In this document: one piece after another, positions 16,905-26,078 of the stretch | How the letters are laid out: each line of letters starts with the position of its first letter | How positions within the stretch are numbered: position 1 is the stretch's first letter | Source of the DNA: Achromobacter insolitus | GTDB lineage: Bacteria > Pseudomonadota > Gammaproteobacteria > Burkholderiales > Burkholderiaceae_B | NCBI RefSeq assembly: GCF_002209555.1 | Contig: NZ_NJIF01000005.1 | Coordinates: forward strand, 1 to 64,000 | DNA: 64,000 nucleotides | Reading direction: 5' to 3' | Position numbers and translations under genes: made by a program | The notes under the pieces: model-generated | Told to the model about the DNA's origin: nothing | Seen by the model: the letters and a program-made list of their open reading frames with translations, nothing else | The model's database searches: none

Positions 16905-19172
16905 ATGCCGCACTCTTCCTACGCCGCCGACCGCATGGGATCGGCCATCGTCGAACCTTCGGGCCGCTTCGAAGCGGGCAGCTTCGCGTCGTTCACCCTC
17001 ACCTACACCGCGGGTTACTTTGGCATCGACGACACCGGGTCGATCAAGATCGTGCACCGCTTTGCCAGCGACATGGGCAAGCCACAGTTCGACCAGCCGG
17101 ACGGCTGGAACTACACCACGGTCGAGGCCTCCAACGGCGCGGTTCTGCAGGTGGAATACGACGGCAAGCGCAACATTCGCCCCTGGGACAAGACGCTGTT
17201 CATCCGCGTGGTGCGCGGCTATCTGGAAGAAGGCGATCGCATCGTGGTGCGCTTCGGCGATACGCGGCAGGGCTCGCCCGGCATGCGGGTGCAGACGTTC
17301 AGCGAGCCGACTTTCGAATTCAAGGTGCTGGTGGACGCCTTCGCCACCTACAACTACACCGAGCTTGAACACTCGCCCACCATTGCGGTGGTGGCAGGGC
17401 CTGCGGTCACCTACAAGGCCATTCTGCCCAGCCAGGCCGTCGCGGGCGAGCCCTTCAGCCTGGGTTTCAAGGGCGAAGACAAATGGGGCAACCCCAGCGA
17501 CCAGGTAGCGGGCGAGTTCATCCTGCGCAGCAGCCTGCCGCTGCGCGGCCTGCCCGAAACCTTCACGATGCGCGAGGGCGAGTTTGCTGCGAGGCTCGAA
17601 GGATTGGTGGCCGAAGCGCCCGGCGAGCTGCGTATCGAGGTGCTGCGCGATGGCTTGCCCGTGGCGCAAAGCACGCCCTGCCGCATCGTCAAGGCTGGCG
17701 GCGGTACACGCGGGCACTATTGGGCCGATCTGCACGGGCAGTCCGAGGAAACCATAGGCACCAATTCCGCCGAGGATTTGATTCTGTTCGCGCGCGACCG
17801 CGCCTTTCTTGACGTGATGAGCCACCAAGGCAATGACTTCCAGATCACCACGCCGTTCTGGGAACAGTTGAACAAGCTTACGGCGCAGTACAACCGGGAT
17901 GGTTCGTTCATCATCTTCCCCGGCTATGAATGGTCGGGCAACACCGGCCTGGGCGGCGACCGCAACGTGCTGTATCTGAAGGAAGGCCGCCCCATCCATC
18001 GTTCTTCGCACGCCCTGATCGACGACCTGTCGGACTTGCCGCTGGATGCCAACGACGCCGACGCGCTGTTCGACGCGCTGAAGGACGAGGACGTGGTGGT
18101 GTTCGCGCACATCGGCGGCCGCTACGCCGACATTACCCGCTCGCACGACGCGCGGCTGGAACGCTCCATTGAGATCCACTCCGACTGGGGCACCTTCGAA
18201 TGGCTGCTGGAGGACGCTTTCCGGCTGGGCTACCGCGTCGGCATCCTGGCCAATAGCGACGGACACAAGGGCCGGCATGGCGCCAGCCATCCTGGCGCAT
18301 CCTTGTTCGGCGCATACGGCGGGCTGAGCTGTCTGATTGCCGAAAAACTCACTCGCGAATCCATTGCCGAGTGCCTGCGCCAGCGCCGCCACTACGCCAC
18401 CACCGGATGCCGCGCTTATCTTGACGTGCAAGCGCATTTCGACCGGCCGGCGCAGCGCTATTCCGACGATCCCAAGCTAGGCGCCCCTGTCACGCACATG
18501 CCCGTCACGCAGGCCGATATGGGCGCCATCCTGTCGTACGACGGCGATTCGCTGGAATTGTCCTTCAAGGTACTGACCCATGGCGCCATCGAACGCGTGG
18601 AAGTCCGCAACCGCATGGACGTGGTGCAAACGCTGTACCCCTACGACGAGGCCGCGCTCGGCAGCCGCATCCGCATCGTCTGGGAAGGCTCCGAGTACCG
18701 TGGGCGCGGCCGCCAGACGGTTTGGGACGGCAGCGCGACCTTAGAAGGCAACGCCTTCGTCGACCCGCTGACGATCAATTTCTGGAACCTGGACAAGACC
18801 CTGGCGCAGCCTCGTCCCGACACGCTGAGCTGGCGCTCGTTGACTACCGGCGGTTTCAGCGGCATAGACGTGCGGCTACGCGATCCGCGCGCCGGAGTGC
18901 TGAAAATCGACACGCCGGTCGTGCGCACCGAACTCGCCGTCGACCGGATCGGGCTGGAGCCGGCTGTCGTCGAAAATGGCGGCATCCGCCGCCGGCTTCA
19001 GGTCTATCGCCTGCCGGACGCGAACCCGGTCCGGCGGATGCAGGCCCGCGTGCGCGTGCCGCTGCACACAGACTCCGACAATGCCGTGTATCTGCGCATC
19101 ACAACCGAGGATGGCTTCTTCATCTATTCCAGCCCGATCTATGTGGAACGGACCGGGTCTGAGCCGAAGTAA
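16905..19172 (+). CDS. PHP-like/DUF3604-type metallohydrolase, large
   Basis: A 755-aa protein whose central part resembles the PHP/DUF3604 metallohydrolase fold. Putative metal ligands are spread as in PHP proteins: D275-L-H277-G-Q (ADLHGQS), E342 (GYEW), H402 (FAHIGG), a His in IEIHSDWG, and D452-G-H454 (NSDGHKG). The N-terminal about 260 residues look beta-rich and include FRVV/VRFGDTRQGSPG. No signal peptide is evident. An in-frame ATG at 16854 would leave only 41 bases to the divergent LysR gene and would place the start at the putative promoter, so 16905 is preferred. The substrate is unknown; control by the adjacent LysR is likely. Confidence 0.75.
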   Translation: MPHSSYAADRMGSAIVEPSGRFEAGSFASFTLTYTAGYFGIDDTGSIKIVHRFASDMGKPQFDQPDGWNYTTVEASNGAVLQVEYDGKRNIRPWDKTLFIRVVRGYLEEGDRIVVRFGDTRQGSPGMRVQTFSEPTFEFKVLVDAFATYNYTELEHSPTIAVVAGPAVTYKAILPSQAVAGEPFSLGFKGEDKWGNPSDQVAGEFILRSSLPLRGLPETFTMREGEFAARLEGLVAEAPGELRIEVLRDGLPVAQSTPCRIVKAGGGTRGHYWADLHGQSEETIGTNSAEDLILFARDRAFLDVMSHQGNDFQITTPFWEQLNKLTAQYNRDGSFIIFPGYEWSGNTGLGGDRNVLYLKEGRPIHRSSHALIDDLSDLPLDANDADALFDALKDEDVVVFAHIGGRYADITRSHDARLERSIEIHSDWGTFEWLLEDAFRLGYRVGILANSDGHKGRHGASHPGASLFGAYGGLSCLIAEKLTRESIAECLRQRRHYATTGCRAYLDVQAHFDRPAQRYSDDPKLGAPVTHMPVTQADMGAILSYDGDSLELSFKVLTHGAIERVEVRNRMDVVQTLYPYDEAALGSRIRIVWEGSEYRGRGRQTVWDGSATLEGNAFVDPLTINFWNLDKTLAQPRPDTLSWRSLTTGGFSGIDVRLRDPRAGVLKIDTPVVRTELAVDRIGLEPAVVENGGIRRRLQVYRLPDANPVRRMQARVRVPLHTDSDNAVYLRITTEDGFFIYSSPIYVERTGSEPK

Positions 19173-19184
19173 GGCGGCCGGCCC

Positions 19185-20165
19185 CTAGGCGCCGGCGGAA
19201 TCGATCAATTCCGCCGAGGACTCCCGCAGGCATTCGGCGAACAGCTGCGTGGTGGATGTCGTGGTGTCTTCGCGCCAGTACAGGATGGCCTCGCCCAGGG
19301 GGCCCAATGGCGGCAGCGGCAGCATCCGCATCGTTCCGCGCTGCACGTAGCGCCTTGCGAGCGACAGGGGCAGGATCGAAACGTACCCCCCGTCGCGCAG
19401 CAAGGACAGGTTGAGCGCCAATGAGCTCGACTCGATGGTCGGACGCAACAGGGTCACGCCATGTTCAGCCAGGATTTCGACCATGGTCGCAAAGGCAGGC
19501 GAACCCTGCATGGGCGTGATCCAGCGCACATCCTGCAAGTCTTCCCAGGCCACCGGCGTGTCTGGGCCGCCCAAAGCATGCCGCGTACCCACCACGAACA
19601 CGAACGGCTCGTGATGCAGCGACTCGTGGCGCATCACTGGAAGATTCCCCGTCACACGGTTGCGGCCCAAGGCCAGGTCGAGGTTGCCTTCGTCCATCAT
19701 CTTCAGCAAACGATCTAGCGTGGCTTCCACGAATGAGAACGACGCATTCGGCGCTCGCCGCGTGAACAGTTCGACGGCATGCGCGATCAGAGGTTGCGGA
19801 ATCGTCACCACGGCGCCGAATCTCACGTGGCCCGCCGTGCCGGAGGCCAGCGCGGTGACATCGCGCCGCGCCAGTTCGATCTGCCGCAGGATCTCGCGCC
19901 CGCGTTCAACCAGCACACGTCCTATGCGCGTCAGTTCGACGGCGTTGCCCACGCGGCGCACGACCGGCGTCCCCAGCGCCTCCTCGATCTCCGCGATCTG
20001 CTTGGAAATGGCAGGCTGAGTGACATGGAACGCCGCAGCCACCCGCGTGACCTGGCGCAGCTCGCCCAGCGTCACCAGGATGCGCAAGTGCCCAAGCTTC
20101 AGGCCGCTGCGGAAAAAGCGTTCTATCGAATTGTCGGACGGCGAGCTGGCTGACATATCGGGCAT
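19185..20165 (-). CDS. LysR-family transcriptional regulator
   Basis: LysR-type regulator of 326 aa from ATG 20165 (alternatives 20156 or upstream codons). The helix-turn-helix is clear (LGHLRILVTLGELRQVTRVAAAFHVTQPAISKQIAEIEEALG). The effector domain is GbpR/PcaQ-like in style (VRFGAVVTIPQPLIAHAVELF; VWEDL-type loop; GYVSILPLSLARRYVQRG). It is divergent from the MFS-SDR-IlvD-HIBADH operon with a T-N11-A palindrome between them, so it most likely controls that operon. It is convergent with the DUF3604-like gene (12 bases between stops). Confidence 0.93.
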   Translation of the reverse strand: MPDMSASSPSDNSIERFFRSGLKLGHLRILVTLGELRQVTRVAAAFHVTQPAISKQIAEIEEALGTPVVRRVGNAVELTRIGRVLVERGREILRQIELARRDVTALASGTAGHVRFGAVVTIPQPLIAHAVELFTRRAPNASFSFVEATLDRLLKMMDEGNLDLALGRNRVTGNLPVMRHESLHHEPFVFVVGTRHALGGPDTPVAWEDLQDVRWITPMQGSPAFATMVEILAEHGVTLLRPTIESSSLALNLSLLRDGGYVSILPLSLARRYVQRGTMRMLPLPPLGPLGEAILYWREDTTTSTTQLFAECLRESSAELIDSAGA

Positions 20166-20466
20166 GGAAAGACGAAGGATTCGAGCGCCATCGCGCAATG
20201 GCTGAATGGCGTCATGGCATAAGAGCACAAACGCGCCAATCATAACCAAACGGTAATGCCGGATGCGCAAAGTGTGATTTGCCGTCTGGCAGGAGCAACC
20301 CGTACCCTTCGAACGGACAGCACTGCAGCGCAAGCTTTTCGTGATGCATCGATGAACAACCGGGAGCAACGACGTTTCCCAAGCAGATGCCGCACGCATA
20401 ACCGAACTCGCAGACTGCTGAATAACTCGATGTGCCCCATGGCACACACCCACGGAGACAACACTC
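20166..20466. other. Divergent regulatory region, LysR/MFS operon
   Basis: This is 301 bases between divergent starts. It contains the LTTR-like palindrome listed separately (20241-20258) and a GGAG ribosome site about 10 bases before the MFS ATG. Frames read through here on the minus strand extend the LysR gene but lack a good start. I saw no further structure. Confidence 0.5.
20241..20258. promoter_or_regulatory. LTTR box (T-N11-A) for the MFS operon
   Basis: CATAACC-aaac-GGTAATG is a near-perfect inverted repeat (one mismatch) containing T-N11-A, the LysR-type operator core. It lies about 76 bases upstream of the LysR start and about 210 bases before the MFS ATG. Binding is inferred. Confidence 0.55.
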
Positions 20467-21795
20467 ATGAGTACGTCCCTTTCCGGCGGCGCGCAGGCGT
20501 ATGCCGGCTCTCAGGCCGCGCAGCATCCCGCGCAGCTTGACGCGCTGTACCGCAAGCTGGCCTGGCGCATCATGCCGTTCCTGTTCCTGTCGTTCATCGT
20601 CGCGTACATCGATCGCGTCAATGTGAGTTTCGCGAAGCTGCAGATGCTCTCCGACCTGTCTCTGTCGGAAACGGTCTACGGCCTGGGGGCCGGCATCTTC
20701 TTCCTGGGGTACTTCATCTTCGAGGTGCCGAGCAACCTGATCCTGCACCGCGTGGGCGCGCGCATCTGGATCGCGCGCATCATGGTCACCTGGTCGATCA
20801 TTTCGTGCTTGACCATGTTCGCGCAAGGACCGCTGTCGTTCTATTTGCTGCGGTTCCTGCTGGGGGTGGCCGAAGCCGGCTTCTTCCCCGGCATCGTGCT
20901 CTACCTGTCCACCTGGTTCCCGTCGAGCCGTCGCTCGCAGATCATCGCCCTGTTCATGGTGGCGATCCCGGTGTCTGGCGCCATCGGCGGCCCGCTGTCC
21001 GGCTGGATCATGGAGCGGTTCGGCGGCATGCATGACCTCTCCGGCTGGCAGTGGCTATTCCTGGTTGAAGGGCTGGGGTCGCTGGTGGTCGGGATTGCCG
21101 CCTTCTTCATGCTGCAAGACAGGATCGAGACGGTGAAGTGGTTGAACGCGGACGAGAAACGCCTGCTGGCGCAGGATCTGGCCGCCGACGACAGCACCCG
21201 GGCCCGCCATAGCGTGCGGCAGGTGTTCGGCGACCGCAAAGTCTGGTTGCTTGGCCTGCTCTACTTCTGTATCGCCATGGGCAACTATGGCCTCGTATTC
21301 TGGCTGCCGACGATGATACGCGCCGCGGGTGTCGCCAACCTGGGTAGTATCGGCTTGCTGTCGGCGGTGCCGTCGCTGGTCAGCGCTGTGGCGATGATCC
21401 TCATCGCGCGCCATGCGGACCGTACCAACGAACGCCGCATCCACGTCGCCGTGTGCTGTGTGCTGGGCGCCGCGGGCATGCTGGTATCGGTGCTGCTCGC
21501 CGAACACCTCTGGTGGTCGATGGCCGCGCTCATCGTTGCCGCCATCGGTATCAATTCGATCGCGCCGGTTTTCTGGGGAATCCCCACGGCGATGATGAGC
21601 GGCGCGGGCGCGGCTGCGGCCATCGCGCTGATCAACTCGGTCGGCAACCTGGCCGGCTTCGTGAGCCCGTATGTGATCGGCTTTCTCAAGGATACGACCG
21701 GGCGGCTGCTGCCCGGCATGATCCTGCTGGCCTGCGCGCTGGTCGGCGGCGCCCTCATCGCCATGTCGCTGCGCACGAAGCGGGGTCAGGCATGA
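20467..21795 (+). CDS. MFS transporter, anion:cation symporter type
   Basis: Twelve-helix major facilitator, 442 aa, in the ACS family that imports sugar acids, tartrate-like compounds and aromatic acids. The family signature is present (YIDRVNVSFAKLQM; GYFIFEVPSNLILHRVGAR; WGIPTAMM near helix 10). The first cytoplasmic tail is about 35 residues. The SDR gene starts at 21792 within its TGA (ATGA overlap), so it is the first gene of a coupled four-gene operon with a dehydratase and dehydrogenases. It likely imports the substrate of that pathway. Confidence 0.93.
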   Translation: MSTSLSGGAQAYAGSQAAQHPAQLDALYRKLAWRIMPFLFLSFIVAYIDRVNVSFAKLQMLSDLSLSETVYGLGAGIFFLGYFIFEVPSNLILHRVGARIWIARIMVTWSIISCLTMFAQGPLSFYLLRFLLGVAEAGFFPGIVLYLSTWFPSSRRSQIIALFMVAIPVSGAIGGPLSGWIMERFGGMHDLSGWQWLFLVEGLGSLVVGIAAFFMLQDRIETVKWLNADEKRLLAQDLAADDSTRARHSVRQVFGDRKVWLLGLLYFCIAMGNYGLVFWLPTMIRAAGVANLGSIGLLSAVPSLVSAVAMILIARHADRTNERRIHVAVCCVLGAAGMLVSVLLAEHLWWSMAALIVAAIGINSIAPVFWGIPTAMMSGAGAAAAIALINSVGNLAGFVSPYVIGFLKDTTGRLLPGMILLACALVGGALIAMSLRTKRGQA

Positions 21796-22571
21796 GCGTG
21801 CCCGTCTGTCTGGTAACCGGCGCGGCCAGCGGCATCGGGGCCGCCACGGCCCTGCGCTTCGCGCGTGAAGGGTGGGCCGTGGCCATCAACAATTTCGACC
21901 ACGGCACCCGCGCGGCGGCCGAGGCGGTGGCCGCACAGTGCGGCGACGCCGGCGCCCCGACCCTCATCGTGGATGCCGACGTGGGCGACGATGCTGCCTG
22001 CCGCGCCATGGTCGACGCCGTCGCGGCGAAGTGGGGACGGCTAGACGCCGTAGTGAACAGCGCGGGCACGACGCGCGTGATTGCGCACGACGACCTCGAC
22101 GCGATCGACGCCGCCGAATTCGAACGCGTCTATCGCGTGAATCTCATCGGCATGTTCCAGATGACGCGCGCCGCGGCGCCCCTGATGCGCGATCGTCCGG
22201 CAGGCGCGGGGTCGGGCTGCGTCATCAATATTTCTTCGCTAGCGTCCCTCAATGGCACGGGATCATCGATTGCCTACGCGGCCTCCAAGGGCGCGGTCAA
22301 TTCGCTGACGCTGTCGCTCGCGCGCAATCTGGCCCCGCGTGTCCGCGTGAATGCCATCGCCCCGGGCATGGTCGACGACGGCTTGTTGCGGCGCGTGCTC
22401 GGCGACGAGGCCTACGCCCGCGTGGTCGACGGCATGCGCGAGAACGCGCCGCTCAAGCGGGTGTGCCAGCCGTCCGAGATCGCGGAACTGGTGTGGTTCA
22501 TCGCCGCGCGGGCGCCAGCAATGACGGGTCAGGTGCTGGCCATTGAGAACGGCTTGCTGCTCAACACTTGA
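21792..22571 (+). CDS. SDR-family NAD(P)-dependent dehydrogenase
   Basis: Short-chain dehydrogenase/reductase, 259 aa. The nucleotide-binding motif TGAASGIG is at about residues 9-16, and an NSAG motif follows as VVNSAGTT. The catalytic set includes S in ISSLASL and YAASK (Y-x-x-x-K). PGMVDDGLL is the substrate loop. The start overlaps the MFS stop. Within this operon it probably oxidises a sugar alcohol or sugar acid or reduces a keto intermediate. The substrate is unknown. The frame is open upstream through the MFS gene but that is a shadow. Confidence 0.92.
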   Translation: MSVPVCLVTGAASGIGAATALRFAREGWAVAINNFDHGTRAAAEAVAAQCGDAGAPTLIVDADVGDDAACRAMVDAVAAKWGRLDAVVNSAGTTRVIAHDDLDAIDAAEFERVYRVNLIGMFQMTRAAAPLMRDRPAGAGSGCVINISSLASLNGTGSSIAYAASKGAVNSLTLSLARNLAPRVRVNAIAPGMVDDGLLRRVLGDEAYARVVDGMRENAPLKRVCQPSEIAELVWFIAARAPAMTGQVLAIENGLLLNT

Positions 22572-22595
22572 GCCCACCGACATAAGGAATACTCC

Positions 22596-24338
22596 ATGAA
22601 AGATCTGCACAAACACCGCTCCCGCACGGTCACCGAAGGCGTGACGCGCGCCCCGCACCGCGCCTTCCTGCGCGCCACGGGCCTGGATGACGAGGCCATC
22701 GACAAGCCGTTCGTCGCCATCGTCGACACCTTCGGCGAGAACACGCCCTGTTCCATGTCGCTGAACCAGGTATCGGACAACGTCCGCCTGGGAATCGCGG
22801 CCGGCGGCGGGGTGCCGATACGCGGCTCGGCGATCTCGGTCTCGGACGGCACGTCGATGAATCACTCGGGCATGCGGTTCTCGCTGGTGTCGCGCGAGAC
22901 CATTGCCGACAGCGTCGAATTGTTCGTGCGCGCCCATTGCTACGATGCGCTCGTCGGCGTGGCCGGTTGCGACAAGACCCTGCCCGGCATCCTGATGGGC
23001 ATGGTGCGCGTGAACGTCCCCGGCGTGTTCCTGTTCGGCGGCGCCATGTTGCCGGGCGTGGCCCCGGACGGCTCGCAGGCCACGATTCTGACGGCCATCG
23101 AAGCCGTCGGCGCGGCGCAGCGGGGCGACATGTCGGCCGAAGCGCTGCGCGGCATTGAAAAGCGCTGCACGCCGACCGCCGGCTCCTGCCCGGGACAGTT
23201 CACGGCCAACACCATGGCGATGGTCGCCGAAGTGCTGGGGCTTGCCCCGCTGGGATCGGCGATGGTGCCGGCCGTCTACAGCGAACGGATCGCGATTGCC
23301 CGCCGCGCCGGTGAAAACGTCATGCGCGCGCTGCGCAATGGCGGGCCGCTGCCGCGCGACCTGGTGACGCGCAAGAGCCTGGAGAATGCCTGCGCGGCCG
23401 TCGCCGCCACCGGCGGGTCGACCAATGCCATGCTGCACATCCCGGCCATCGCCCACGAGGCAGGTATTACATTCACGCTCGATGACGTCTCGGAAGTCCT
23501 GGCGCGCACGCCGCTTATCGGCGACATGCAGCCGGGCGGACGCTATCTTGCCGTGGATCTGCACCACGTCGGCGGCGTGCCAGCGGTGCTCAATGCCCTG
23601 CTCGCGGGCGGGCATATACACGGCGACACGCTCACGCAAAGCGGCGAAACGCTGGAAGCGGCGCTGCGCGCCTTCCCCGGCCCGGACGGCCGCGTGGTCA
23701 AGCCGCATGACGAACCGCTCTCGCCCAATGCGGGGCTGGTGGTCCTGCGCGGCAATCTGGCCCCCGACGGCGCCGCACTGAAGACCGCCGGCCTCAAGCA
23801 GCTGGTGTTTTCGGGCACGGCGCGGGTATTCGAGACTGAAGAAGACTGCATGGCGGTGGTTGCCGCCGGCGCCTATCGGGAAGGCGACGTCCTGGTAATC
23901 CGAAACGAAGGCCCCAAGGGCGGCCCGGGCATGCGTGAAATGCTGAGCGTCACCGCGGCAATCTACGGACAAGGCATGGGTGAAAAAGTCGCGCTGCTCA
24001 CCGATGGCCGGTTCTCGGGCGCCACACGCGGCATGTGCATCGGCTATGTCGGCCCTGAAGCCGCGGCGGGCGGGCCGATACGCTTGCTACGCGACGGCGA
24101 CCGCATACACATCGATGCGCTCAAGGGGAGTCTCGACGTCGAACTCTCCGACGAAGAACTCGCGCAGCGCGCGGCGGCAAGCCAGCCGTTTGCGCGCGGC
24201 AGGCTGGGCGGCGTGCTCGAGAAATACGAGGCGCTCGTGCGTCCGGCCAAGCTGGGCGCCGTTACCCATTCCGGAGCCGTGGATTGGCCTTACGAACCCC
24301 CTCTCGGGGAAACGCCCGCACAAGGAAACCAACAATGA
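22596..24338 (+). CDS. IlvD/Edd-family dehydratase
   Basis: Fe-S dehydratase of the IlvD/Edd family, 580 aa, the size of dihydroxy-acid or sugar-acid dehydratases. Cys ligands are recognisable: NTPCSMSL (about residue 52), [10 protein letters not shown] (about 127) and the [14 protein letters not shown] loop (about 200). GRFSGATRG near residue 475 is the conserved C-terminal active-site loop, and [11 protein letters not shown] is present. AAGGA precedes ATG 22596. The operon (transporter, SDR, HIBADH) suggests a sugar-acid dehydratase role rather than branched-chain amino-acid biosynthesis, but IlvD activity cannot be excluded. Confidence 0.93.
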   Translation: MKDLHKHRSRTVTEGVTRAPHRAFLRATGLDDEAIDKPFVAIVDTFGENTPCSMSLNQVSDNVRLGIAAGGGVPIRGSAISVSDGTSMNHSGMRFSLVSRETIADSVELFVRAHCYDALVGVAGCDKTLPGILMGMVRVNVPGVFLFGGAMLPGVAPDGSQATILTAIEAVGAAQRGDMSAEALRGIEKRCTPTAGSCPGQFTANTMAMVAEVLGLAPLGSAMVPAVYSERIAIARRAGENVMRALRNGGPLPRDLVTRKSLENACAAVAATGGSTNAMLHIPAIAHEAGITFTLDDVSEVLARTPLIGDMQPGGRYLAVDLHHVGGVPAVLNALLAGGHIHGDTLTQSGETLEAALRAFPGPDGRVVKPHDEPLSPNAGLVVLRGNLAPDGAALKTAGLKQLVFSGTARVFETEEDCMAVVAAGAYREGDVLVIRNEGPKGGPGMREMLSVTAAIYGQGMGEKVALLTDGRFSGATRGMCIGYVGPEAAAGGPIRLLRDGDRIHIDALKGSLDVELSDEELAQRAAASQPFARGRLGGVLEKYEALVRPAKLGAVTHSGAVDWPYEPPLGETPAQGNQQ

Positions 24339-25228
24339 CGAAGACGCCGCGTATCGGCTTTTGCGGGATCGGCCGCATGGGCGAACCCATGACCCGGCGG
24401 CTACTGGCCGCCGGACACGAGGTCGCGGTCTGGAACCGTTCCAGCGCAAAGCTTGGCCCCCTTGCCGCTGCCGGGGCGCAGGCCCGGACCACGCCGCAGG
24501 CGCTGGGCGAGGACGTGGAAATCGTCCTGCTTTGCCTGGGCGACGGCCAAGCCGTAGAGGAGGTCGTGTTCGGCGAACACGGACTTGCTCGTTCCGCCAC
24601 GCCGCCCCCTTGTCTCGTCGACCATTCGACCTTGTCGCCCGCGCTCACGCGCGACCTGGCCCGCCGCTGGACGGCAGCAACCGGCGGGGTATGGATCGAT
24701 GCTCCCGTCTCGGGCGGCACGGACGGCGCGGCCACCGGCAAGCTGGCCATCATGGCGGGTGGACCGGCGGATGCGATCGAATCCGTGACGCCCGTGCTGC
24801 GCGCGTTCGCCTCGCGCGTCACGCGCATGGGCGATGTGGGCGCGGGCCAGACCACCAAACTGGCCAACCAGGCCATCGTCGCGACGACGCTCGCCGGCTT
24901 GGCCGAAGCCTTCGTGCTGGCCAAGCGCAGTGGAATCCACACCGCCGCCCTGCCCTCGGCCTTGCAAGGCGGCTGGGCCGATTCCGTGCTGCTGCAAACG
25001 CTGTGGCCGCGCATGGTGACGCCGCCCGAGCATGCCACCGGCACGGTGCGCGTCATGCTCAAGGATCTCGACGCGATCGCCGAGCTCGCAGAAGCGAGCG
25101 CGACGGTCCAACGCGTGCTGCCAGAAGTGCGCCGCCTGCTGCAGGACGCCGTGCAACGCGGCATGGCAGATTGGGATCTGTCCCAGGTGTTCCGGATTGG
25201 CGAGGCGGAGAGCGGGCCCGACACGTGA
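24335..25228 (+). CDS. 3-hydroxyisobutyrate dehydrogenase-family oxidoreductase
   Basis: NAD(P)-dependent beta-hydroxyacid dehydrogenase, 297 aa. The Rossmann motif is [12 protein letters not shown], the substrate loop [22 protein letters not shown], and the catalytic Lys lies in [21 protein letters not shown]. Its ATG overlaps the dehydratase stop (ATGA), so it is coupled as the last gene of the operon. Family members include tartronate-semialdehyde and glyoxylate reductases, which fits sugar-acid breakdown. The true substrate is unknown. Confidence 0.93.
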   Translation: MTKTPRIGFCGIGRMGEPMTRRLLAAGHEVAVWNRSSAKLGPLAAAGAQARTTPQALGEDVEIVLLCLGDGQAVEEVVFGEHGLARSATPPPCLVDHSTLSPALTRDLARRWTAATGGVWIDAPVSGGTDGAATGKLAIMAGGPADAIESVTPVLRAFASRVTRMGDVGAGQTTKLANQAIVATTLAGLAEAFVLAKRSGIHTAALPSALQGGWADSVLLQTLWPRMVTPPEHATGTVRVMLKDLDAIAELAEASATVQRVLPEVRRLLQDAVQRGMADWDLSQVFRIGEAESGPDT

Positions 25229-25309
25229 TCGACTGCGGCGCCCAGGCATGTCCATGAACTCGTGCCGGCTCTCCCGGCTATCCGGAACGCATGCCGGCCC
25301 TGCCCGCCC

Positions 25310-25927
25310 TCAAGCCAGCGGCAACTCCAGCACCTGCTTCGTCGTCATGATGTCGCCGAAGGTGTCATCGATGCTCGCCAGGGCGGCCCGGTGCAGTATC
25401 GCGTGCGGCAGCGCGGAGGAATCGCTCGCGCCGGTATCCAGGTCGCGAGTGGCGCAGGCGTCGGCGGCCACGATGACCTGATAGCCCAGCGGCACCGCGT
25501 CCCGGGCGGCACCCGCGACGCAAGCATGGGTCATCAGGCCGGTGACGAGCAGTGTGCGGATGCCGGCGGCTTTCAAGCGCTGGTCGATGTCGGTACTGGG
25601 GAACACGCTGACGGTGGACTTGCGCAGCACAGTATGGCCGGGCGCGGGGCGCAGGTCGGGATGGAAATCGAGGCCGGCGCTGCCCTCGGCGAAGACCGGG
25701 CTACCGGCGGGCGTGGCGTGCTGGATGTGGAAGACCGGAATTCCATTCTGGTCGGCAAAAGCGACGAGCCTGGCGGCGTTGCGCAGGGCCGCGGGCCCGT
25801 CGGGAATGGGCAGCCTGCCGCTGAAGTATTCGTTCTGGAAGTCGATCACCAGCAAAGCGGTGCTGGCGGGGTCGATGGACTGTGGAGCGGTGGCGCCGGC
25901 GATGGCGCGGATGGTCGGATGATTCAT
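25310..25927 (-). CDS. Isochorismatase-like cysteine hydrolase
   Basis: Cysteine hydrolase of the isochorismatase/nicotinamidase superfamily, 205 aa. The Asp-Lys-Cys triad is visible: D in LLVIDFQNEYF, K in TVLRKSTVSVF and C in GLMTHACVAGAARDA. AAGGATC precedes ATG 25927; the frame extends a few residues further but without a better site. The substrate could be an amide, but nothing defines it. It diverges from the GlxA-type regulator, which probably controls it, a common pairing for this family. Confidence 0.9.
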   Translation of the reverse strand: MNHPTIRAIAGATAPQSIDPASTALLVIDFQNEYFSGRLPIPDGPAALRNAARLVAFADQNGIPVFHIQHATPAGSPVFAEGSAGLDFHPDLRPAPGHTVLRKSTVSVFPSTDIDQRLKAAGIRTLLVTGLMTHACVAGAARDAVPLGYQVIVAADACATRDLDTGASDSSALPHAILHRAALASIDDTFGDIMTTKQVLELPLA

Positions 25928-26078
25928 CGTAGATCCTTGATCTGTAGGCATTTCGTGGGCTGTTCACGCATGAGGGCGAACGGCATCAAGCATCCTCCAT
26001 CCACCCGAAGCCGGAAAGTGGCCCAAAGACCAATAAATGATAGGATCGGGCCAAATACAGACTCCAGCCACCCTCGCC

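Noticed and set aside
19173..20468. Longer LysR frame reaching 20468
   Set aside because: The added residues lack a DNA-binding start and read through the divergent control region.
22263..23972. A 569-codon minus-strand frame over the IlvD/Edd gene
   Set aside because: It is antisense to a gene with clear family motifs and has low-complexity, basic composition.
26019..26053. TGGCCC and GGGCCA pair before the GlxA-type gene
   Set aside because: Arms are only six bases and 23 bases apart, so chance is likely in GC-rich DNA.
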